Shown here one piece after another: positions 56,079 through 64,000 of a stretch of DNA of 64,000 bases. The notes below the pieces were generated by a model. The model ran no database searches, was not told the DNA's origin, and saw only the letters and a program-made list of their open reading frames with translations. The stretch is from Bidens hawaiensis. Lineage: Eukaryota; Streptophyta; Magnoliopsida; Asterales; Asteraceae. Position numbers and translations under genes: made by a program. The stretch lies in assembly GCA_021521415.1 (NCBI GenBank), contig JAIQDT010010070.1, positions 21,033 to 85,032 of the forward strand, in the 5' to 3' direction. The first letter of the stretch is position 1; every line of letters starts with the position of its first letter.

Positions 56079-58031
56079 TGTAAGGCCCCGTTACCGGGGT
56101 CTCACATTTGGACGATGGATTTACTCATAAACGCAATTCTAAAAATCAGAGTTAATTAAAAACTTTCGCGGAATAATAAAATAGTCAACCATTCGTTACA
56201 ATCATCCATAATTTGTCTTTCTAAAATATAGTGATAAAACATCATAACAAAATCCTCAGATGCCAGCTTAATCCAACCATGCCATGCGTCCTCCTCAAGC
56301 TAACTGCCTCATTCTAGTCACATGTGTGCATACTAAAAGTCAGCTACGCTGAGTGAGTTCTAGTTAATACATTCAACTTATAATACATTCTTATTTTACA
56401 TACTTGTCCTTCTTTACTTTCTTTCATACATCATGCTTTATCTTTCTTTACATACATACTTTACATTTTAAAGATCCTTTCGCCCTATAACCTCACAGAT
56501 ATTATTAGGGTCTGCTACCCTTAAAGAGCCTTTTGCCCTATAACCTCACAGATATTATTAGGGTCTGCCACCCTTCTTCACAGATATTATTAGGGTCTGC
56601 CACCCTTTACCATCAATTCCTTCATATCGTACTTTTCTTCTCATTTATATATTTTACATACTTTCTTTCATACTTATGTTCTATAACGTACATACTTCAT
56701 ATATATACAGCATATATATACACAACAATATCATCCAACTATCTCTTGAAAGTACATGCAATATCCGAAGATCGTTCATGTACCGTCAAGCATTATTCTA
56801 TATCATACACATATATCATAAATAGGCATACACTTACCACTTAAGGTAAGTGTATTAACTAACCACATCGGGTATGCACACAGCCCCGAAAACATAACAA
56901 GGAAAGGGGCTAGAAACTCACCTAAATGTGGTTACGTTCACCTTTAATCGTAATCCCTTTCTTGAGCTGTGCACGGCTAACTGCGTAATACTTAAATGTA
57001 TCAATATTCGTTTAATCTAATCTTGCGGACTCGTGTTAACTTACATTTACTTAGATTTTAAGCGGGCTTAAACCTTAAACGAACTTAAACATTTAAGCGA
57101 ACTTATTTATTTAAGCGAACTTATCGTTAGCAAACTTAAGCGTAGGCGAAATTAATGTTCGATGAACTTAGTCCTGGCGAATTTGTGGCAGCGAAGTTAA
57201 CCTCAAACGAACTTATGCCCAACGAACTTAACGTTAGCGAACTTAATTTATCATCAGGCGAAGTTTACAGTTTGGCGAACTAGCTCAGCGAACTTTCTTG
57301 CAAGCTAAGTTGTTCAGCAGCCGCTGCTGTTCAACCTAACTCCCCAAAATCATCTTCGTTTCATCGAGAATTTCTTGGGTATGATGTTAGCCGAACCCGT
57401 GATCATTCCCATGGTTTTGTTCGGGTAAGACTTGGCCCGGAAAGACATAAAGTTTGGACCTTTAGGCTTAAAACGTTTAATACTAGGTCTAAGGTTTATT
57501 TTATACGAGTCGTAAGCAGAAGCGAGTTCCTTAAGTTCGTTTTTAACATCAAGTTTACAACTTTACATTCCATTTGCACCCGATCTAATCTCGTTCTAAG
57601 TTTCAAGGTTAAACGTTAATAAAAACGTAAACTTTAAGGTAAAAGACATACCTTTACGTGCTCGTTTGATCTAGGTTAGCTTGCTTACGAGCTATCAATG
57701 TTGTATATATCTCGTGTAGTATCGATCTATCAAGAATCACGTTGCTTTGCCTTGGATCTCACTCTCTCTCGCGGCCGTGGATATGTGTAGGTGTATGTGT
57801 GTGTTTTTGAGTGTGTAGGCAATATGGAAAAGATGGAATGAGGATTAGGGTTTTAGGGTGGTTTACGGGGTATTAATATCCCTTAAAGCCCATGGACCTA
57901 AGGCCCATTACCCTGTAATCCATCATAATTAGTTCCAAGTCCAAGATCTTTATTAATACTAATTAATTATTTAGGCCCAATAACTAAACGCGACTTTCTT
58001 TTATTAGATAATAAAATTTTAGGATGTTACA
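56079..58031 (-). repeat. A5 5' LTR
   Basis: 1953 bp. TATA-like TATTAATA on minus (57878-57871) with a telobox just downstream (57853-57845). The AAGCGAACTTAA array (57060-57310) and minisatellite (56480-56610) match the 3' LTR. The acceptor-like AG before GTGAG has changed to AT here (near 56330). Confidence 0.93.
57845..57878 (-). promoter_or_regulatory. A5 core promoter
   Basis: TATTAATA followed by ACCCTAAAACCCTAATCC in element orientation, parallel to the TATA-telobox pair of A1-A4. Confidence 0.5.
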
Positions 58032-58037
58032 TTGTTG

Positions 58038-58075
<38 letters not shown>

Positions 58076-58078
<3 letters not shown>

Positions 58079-58505
58079 TTACTTTTGTTTGAATAGGCAA
58101 TTGACAACTTCACAGATTGCGGTGTGTTTGCTAAAAGACGCATGGAATGTTTCAAGGTATTGTATTTCATATATGCACTTATCAGCTACTAAATTCATAT
58201 GGACTATGTTATATTACATATATGCAATGCTATTTTATGATGTATTACATATATGCATTACTTTTTTTAATAGGAAAATGACATCTTCACATAATGCAGG
58301 GTGATTGTTATGAGGCATATGGATTGTTCCAAGGTATTGTAGTACGTATATGTAGTTATTTGTTACTAAATGCATATAAACTATGTTATATTACATATAT
58401 AATGTTATTGTCTAATGTATTGCACATATGCATTACTTTTGTTTTAATAGGTAAATGTCATTTTCACATAATGTGGTGTGTTGATATGAAGCATATGGAA
58501 TGAAG
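58076..58505 (+). repeat. 177-bp tandem repeat with exon-like blocks in E2
   Basis: Three units. In each, CATTACTTTT...AATAG precedes a 60-bp block, which ends AAG before GTATTG in units 1 and 2. The block starts are 58097, 58274 and 58451, exactly 177 bp apart. The 60-bp block of unit 1 reads open as AIDNFTDCGVFAKRRMECFK; unit 2 has one stop; unit 3 has lost the donor. Between blocks lie TATTACATATATGCA words. It looks like a duplicated small exon with its flanking introns. Confidence 0.75.
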
Positions 58506-61500
58506 TTTGTGAGTGTGGTTTCATCGGTGAAGATATTGGAAAGATTGAACCGTTAAATCTTATTTGAATATTCTATGTCACGAGTATTTTGCTTTCAACT
58601 GTCAACGTAGCAAGCAACATGTGATATAATATGCAAGAAAACATCGTAATAGAACAATCCAACAATTAGACTAGTTAAAAGGATGTATTTTTAGTAATGT
58701 ATATTGTTTTGTGTATGATGATAATTTGTGCATCCGTTGTTAGAGCATGTGATTAAATTTGAATATGAATGTTATAATATACTTACGTGATGTTGGTAAT
58801 CGGTGTATGAAAGTTGCAGCTGACTATTATGGTTAAAACTCGTACATGTGCATAAGTGCACGTGATACGTGTACATAGTACAAATATGCATCACATATAT
58901 GTTATACAAACATATAATTTTACATTATGAGGTGCCAATATACAGCTTAATATGTTTTCTCAAATGGCTGATTTCTATGTGTGTTTGTCTCGGAAAAAAT
59001 TACCTTCCACTTTGTATCTCCAAATATACATTCCCTTATGCTTAAGTTTTACTTTGTCCAAAACTTTAAGAATTCCAATGCATGATCAACGTTTATTTCG
59101 AGCAAGCAATGTTGTTGATGCATGTAATATACTATCAAAATATGGTAATCAAGACAATAGTATGGACAAATAGAAACTAGATCCTGATTAATCAAAGTCC
59201 ATTCAGCTAAAAAGCCTGATGCATCCATTTGCTGCTATTAGTCCATTCATGAGCCCACTATTACAAGTCCATCTGACAGCCATTACATGTTCCACTGTAG
59301 TCAAGTAGCATAAGCCTATGAAAGAAAACATAACAAAAAAATTATTAGATCATAAACTCGAAAGTTTAATTAATTAATCATGAGTTAATATATTATTAAG
59401 AGATAACTAAGTATTACAAAAGGTTAATAACGTGTCATATAGAGTATTGCATATGTGTAATATTGTTAGTATTGCATATGTGTAATACTGTTATTATTAC
59501 ATATTTGTTATAATAGCAATAAAAGAAATACCCTGATATGCAGTATTACATTGTCATATAAGAGTAATGCAGGGTATAACATATATCTAATATCGAGTTT
59601 TGAGTATTGCATATGTGAAATGTTGTTTAATATCAAGTATTGCACGCATGTAATACTGTTATTAGGCCCACATTTTTCCCTTACATACTTACAACTTTAA
59701 CAAAAATTTAGGTCATACAAATTTGTTGCTCCTCCAGTCAAATAAATTGATGCATCTAGATATTTTCATCAGCCCACTCTTTCATATATGAAAATTGAAA
59801 CCCATTTGTATCCGAAATAGGTGTTGAGTTTAACCTAGAGCCTATAGGTGCACAAAATCCCGTATCCGAGTCCCTAAACCAGATCTGAAACTTCCTAAAC
59901 CATTGGTTCAGTTCCTTAGAGTCACTGGACTGGTTCCACCTTTACTCGGTCAAAAGCCACAACTGAACCAACCAAAATTCGATAAAAAAAATCGGCTAAA
60001 ACCGAGTCAAAAACCTGAACCTACCCTGAACCCAGTTCCATCTTTACCTGGTTCTTAAGGTACCCTAATCGATTCTTAAAAAAAAATTAAAACCAACAAG
60101 TTTGTGTACATCTAGTTTAACACCATGGAATAATGTACATTTAAAAAGTGTTTTGACTCGTTATGAATCAAAAGTAAAAAGTTAGTCAAAATGTCTAGAA
60201 TGCCCAAACTCCCAGTAAAAAACCATCATTTCTAAAGGAGTAAATTGCTTTTTCGACCCGTGTGTTTTATAAAGGAAAAAAAGATGAAAAGAACAAGGAC
60301 TTACTAATTTACTATGGCCATCATCCCGCCTAGAAACGGAGTATGAAGAACGTGATCAGAACTATTAACCAAGTCAAACACAGTGTAAGACAGTAAGAGA
60401 ACAATCAATACAAGTATAAAACTTGTAAAATGTTGAGATGATCAAACTTACGAAGGATTAATTTGTATTGTTGTGAAACCCGCACAAAGTAAGATGAAAG
60501 CAGCCCACTAGATCTCACTTAACAAGTGCAGATTTATTGTAAACTGTAATGCGATATTAACATTCTAACCAAATAACAAACAAGGTATGACAGGGTGGTA
60601 GGAGATTTAAGTTCATCCTTAAAGGTAAGAGCACGTACCTTTTCTTGAGAATTATGCAGTATAACATGCCCATGCTAATAATATTTAGTTTTCGAGTATC
60701 AAATACCATGGAGCATCCACATATGCAAAGATGTAGTACAACCAAATACACAAACGCAAAACACATAGTTAGAATTAGAAAAATTAATAATGTCAGATTA
60801 AACTATAAAAATCAACCTGAATCAAATTATTGACAAGGTAAAGTGATGCTAGAATGGGTAAACACTAACTTCATCCACAGTCGTATTTCAAGATTACAGA
60901 ATTTTAAGGGGTCAATCCTTCAAGTTTTAACAAGCTATAAGTAGGTAAACAATGAATCATATCATTTGTAATCTTGTTGGAGACCGGATGCAAATGATCT
61001 TGCATTAGTGAAATGCCGCTTAGTCATTTATATTATTGTAAATATTTTTAGGCAAACTAGGGACAATTAATAATCTCAATTTTAATGAAGATGTTAATTT
61101 TATTGAATTAGAGGTAATGGTGTAAGGAAGATGGGAGAATATGCACAGAGACAAAAAAATTCATGTGAGTCACATGCAATGAACTTCAGGACCCTACACA
61201 TATGTGTGCTAACCTATTGCTGTTCACATAATAAATATATCATCACATACCGAAAAGTGTCTGGAAAAATTTAAAGATTAAAGTTATTATCTTAACAAGT
61301 GATTGTAGATGCAAATAACTTCACATTAAAGTGGCCATGCGGGAATATATACTACAATGCCTTGTTAATTCCAATCCGTTAGTTGAATGTTGTTTGTTTA
61401 GATCGGGTGCCTCAGGCAATACGTATATTCAGTAATTGCTAAATCTTGATGTATACAAACATTTAACCCTATTACACATATGCAACATTTTGTATGACAC

Positions 61501-62138
61501 AATATTACCCATTTGTAATTCTCATTTATATCCTAATAATCTATTAACTCATTATTGATCAAATAAACTTCAAATCAATACATAAAGAAAACAAAATAAT
61601 GTTTTTTTCGTTGAGTAATGGCCGTTTTTGAGATATAATCTTCAAATATTGTTCGTTTTTTACCTAGAATATGCAGCTTATGTCGGATTTTGACCTAGAA
61701 TCACCAAACTCTGAAACTAGAGTATAATAACTGAATATAGAACTTGCAAATACAATGACATGTAATCAATTTAATAGGTAAACGATGAAAATCAGCAAAA
61801 ACACGTATGTATAAGGAAAAATAGAAGTCTGAGATCAAAGATACCTTCAATTGTAATGTTCAATGGTTGAAATCAAGGCTGAAGATACGATTAGCGACCG
61901 TATATGCTTAACTACGCACAATTAAAAGATTGTTAAACAATATATTCAATTATTTAGGGTTCTTAATCATAAAGTTGCGTTGATTCAGATCTGAAGGTGT
62001 TTGGGGGGAGTTCATTTCAAAGAGAAAAGGTCATACAGGGGATGTTGTTATCTAGTGCGGCAATTTACAAAAATAACCTTCTACTTAAGAGTTCTCTAGT
62101 TCTCTCTCTAATGTGGAGTTCTCTCTTGATCCTTTCCC
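58506..62138. other. E2 right arm
   Basis: AT-rich. A 73-codon open frame at 58952-59173 (FSQMADFYVCLSRKKLPSTL) has no recognised domain. TATTGCATATGTGTAAT words recur at 59440-59650 and near 61470. 59850-60080 holds degenerate AACCxAxxTTCGG phrases. The element ends at about 62138 next to (TA)n. Confidence 0.45.
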
Positions 62139-62149
62139 TATATATATAT

Positions 62150-62639
62150 GGTAGAGATCCTAAGACAACCATTTTGGAACACTAAAAACACTTCTAAAAA
62201 ATATTTAAAAAAATCATAAAACAAAAAAAAACAAAAATTTTAAAAAGGTAAAAAAAAACAAAATTCTTATATTTTATTATGGTTTCATAAAAAAAAACTT
62301 CTTATTATACATATGTGTATAATTTCATTTAATATCCAGTTACGTAATGTACACACATGTACATTATCATTTACCTTAAATTGTAAATATGTGTATAAAA
62401 AAACATGTATGTACATATGTGTACGTATTATACATATATGTATAATTTAGCTAAACCAATACGTTTTTTTAATGAAACCGGGATGATAAATAAGAATTTT
62501 TGGTTTTTTTTAATTTTTTTTGTTTTTGCGTTTTTTTTTTTTGTTTTATGACTTTTTTTTATTTTTGGGTTTTTTGTGGTCCAAAATGGTTCTCAAAGTT
62601 CTCAATTTCAAAATAGTTTTCACATGATCTCAATACTAC
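62150..62639 (-). mobile_element. MITE copy 2, inverted
   Basis: About 490 bp bounded by (TA)n. Its left end reads GGTAGAGATCCTAAGACAAC, matching the inverted right end of copy 1. Its right end, on minus, carries GAGATCATGTGAAAACTATT and ATTGAGAACTTTGAGAACC, matching the left end of copy 1. The central TGTACATTATC and TATACATATATGTATAAT blocks are also shared. Confidence 0.75.
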
Positions 62640-62640
62640 A

Positions 62641-62643
62641 TAT

Positions 62644-62681
<38 letters not shown>
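62641..62681. repeat. (TA)n microsatellite
   Basis: About 20 TA units, one interruption. Similar tracts at 47510-47586, 48090-48101, 58043-58074 and 62139-62149 mark element boundaries or insertion sites. Confidence 0.95.
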
Positions 62682-62682
<1 letters not shown>

Positions 62683-62924
62683 ATAAAAACCCACTCCAGT
62701 TGAGAAAACCCTGGAAACTCAATTTATATGGTTTAAAATGCATCCATATAGGCAAGTGAATTATTTAATCTATTATATTGAAGAAGGTTAGTATGGTAAT
62801 TTAACATTCTTTCTTTATCTCTTTTCTATGCCATACATACAAACATTCACCACCACCACCACCAGATAATTTCTCTCTTTCTTCAAAACTCAAAACCCCC
62901 AACAACAAATCTTAACATCACTCC

Positions 62925-63210
62925 ACCAAGATCAAGTTTCGGCCCCTCTACGACACCATCCACCGCCACCGCACACCACCTTAGCACCACCACCGCTTGC
63001 GGTCGCCACACTATCAGATCTGCAATTTCTCTCTACCAAGATCAAGACCGGCCTCTCTACAACACCATCCATCGCCGCCACACACCACCTTAGGACTACC
63101 ACTGCTTGCGGCCGCCACACCACCGGATCTGAAATTTCTCTTTACCAAGATCAAGATCTGGCCCCTCAACAACACCATCCACCGCTGCCGCACACCACCG
63201 CTTGACGTAT
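62925..63210 (+). repeat. 110-bp tandem repeat, 2.6 units, relatively GC-rich
   Basis: ACCAAGATCAAG starts units at 62925, 63035 and 63144. Units contain CACCATCCACCGCC, ACACCACCTTAG and GATCTGxAATTTCTCT. Composition differs from the AT-rich flanks. Open frames exist on both strands but shift between units, so no protein is called. It may be the leader or first exon of a gene continuing to the right. Confidence 0.85.
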
Positions 63211-64000
63211 CTGTCTCCGGTTGATGGATTTTGTCTCCGGTGAGTTTGTTTTCTACCACAGATCTGAACAATCCATAACTTGCCTCTCTCTCCTAAGATG
63301 AGTTTGTTTTTTTGTCGGGTTTAAATGAGATCTAAGATTTAAATGATAGTCATTCCTAAGAGGAGTTTGTTTTTTTGTCATAATCTTCTTGGTATATGGA
63401 TTTTTTCAATATGTTGTTTACTGATTATGGAGTTTTTGATGGTTCATTTTATTGATAAAGTATGAGTTTGTTGTGTTGTGAGTCTAGGGATTTAAATGAG
63501 ATCTAAGATATCATGAACGGAAAATGAGATCTAAGATATCATGAACGGATCGTTATTATTGACAAAAAATTATATACGTGTAATGATGTGAATTGATATA
63601 CCTTGAACAAGATCTCATATGCAAGTTTTTTTGTTGATATAAGATGAACAAGATCTCATATGCAAGTGAAATCGAAAGTTTATAAAACCCTAATTCGATA
63701 ATAAGTTTTTAACAATTAACATATGTTATTAAACAAGTAACATGTGTTTTATTTATACAATTAACATATGTTTTTAAACAATAACATACATTTTTTAACA
63801 AGTAACATATGTTTTTTTTATACAATTAACATATGTTTTATATTACTTCCAGACCGGAAACCCGATAATAGATCGGCCTGTGGTGTGACGGATTTTCAAA
63901 GAGTTCCGGGAAAACGCAGATTCGTTTAAAACCTGACAGAAGCTTGCAAAAAGAGAGAGATAGAGAGATAGAGAGGAGAGAGAGAGAGAAAGAAGAGGAG
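63211..64000. other. AT-rich right edge with palindrome array
   Basis: Direct repeats GATCTAAGATATCATGAACG (63499 and 63529) and ACAAGATCTCATATGCAAG (about 63606 and 63647). At 63710-63840 the palindrome AACATATGTT or variants recur about seven times with AACAAGTAAC linkers. The last 55 bases are a (GA)n-like tract cut by the window edge. Confidence 0.7.

Larger units (their letters stand above)
49029..58031 (-). mobile_element. Full-length family-A chromovirus (copy A5)
   Basis: 9003 bp flanked by a perfect duplication TTGTT (49024-49028 and 58032-58036). Right (5') LTR 56079-58031, PBS, gag, protease, RT, RNase H, integrase, chromodomain, PPT, left (3') LTR 49029-51055. It identifies the coding content of the family whose solo LTRs are A1-A4. 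In the first 235 bp the LTRs differ at about nine sites plus one 15-bp indel, so it is moderately old. Gag and pol carry several stops and at least two frameshifts. Confidence 0.95.
48102..62138. mobile_element. E2: large inverted-end element interrupted by a chromovirus
   Basis: The left end after (TA)n reads GGGGTGGGATCTAGAGAGAA. The right end, inward on minus from 62138, reads GGGAAAGGATCAAGAGAGAA, giving an imperfect terminal inverted repeat. Without the 9-kb retroelement about 5 kb remains (48102-49028 and 58037-62138). The interior is dotted with TATTACATATATGCA words and has a 177-bp tandem repeat with exon-like blocks. No transposase was found. E1 has similar ends. Confidence 0.55.

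Overview
This window looks like heterochromatic or intergenic DNA from a large, repeat-rich plant nuclear genome. Evidence: several Ty3/gypsy chromovirus polyproteins, initiator-Met tRNA primer sites, LTRs starting TG and ending CA with 5-bp target duplications, a tRNA-derived SINE, (TA)n-bounded MITEs and a low-GC background. A eudicot is likely. Asteraceae is my guess from the style of the elements and is not proven. I found no complete host gene.

Layout. 1-7135: decayed chromovirus on + (gag to chromodomain remnants, PPT, 3.3-kb 3' LTR with a 73-bp minisatellite). 7136-12400: copia-like LTR remnant split by a family-A solo LTR (7655-12153, TSD GCACG), itself split by an unrelated 1.74-kb solo LTR (7985-9728, TSD GTGCT). 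12400-15000: fragments of other retroelements (Transposase_28-like ORF, LTR-like promoter, copia integrase scrap). 15000-22365: AT-rich intergenic DNA with one RPA/OB-fold-like exon.

22366-46668: an old element (E1) with inverted-repeat-like ends and arrays of the palindrome TTTTACATGTAAAA. It was later hit by family-A solo LTRs at 23287-25439 and 42756-45094, by a SINE (26016-26282), and by a minus-strand family-A LTR (26603-42348). That last LTR carries a 12.9-kb chromovirus (element B, 27881-40815) with three LTR copies. 47587-62639: a second element (E2, about 48102-62138) whose ends resemble those of E1. It is flanked by two inverted copies of a roughly 500-bp MITE and interrupted by a full-length but dead family-A chromovirus (49029-58031, TSD TTGTT). 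62640-64000: AT-rich DNA with a 110-bp tandem repeat and another palindrome array.

How the parts relate. The full-length copy at 49029-58031 shows that family-A LTRs belong to a chromodomain-bearing Ty3/gypsy element. Four other copies are LTR-only, and every family-A copy keeps a perfect 5-bp TSD. The LTRs are long, and a TATA box plus a telobox sit near their 5' end, so most of each LTR would be transcribed leader. That leader holds splice-site-like blocks shared by three LTR families, subfamily-specific minisatellites and arrays of CGAA-type words. All polyproteins are broken by stops and frameshifts. Best leads: the shared splice-like LTR architecture, the covarying LTR-end hairpin and LTR-LTR junction of element B, the leader ORF of element B, and the paired large elements with their palindromic word arrays and a 177-bp tandem exon-like repeat.
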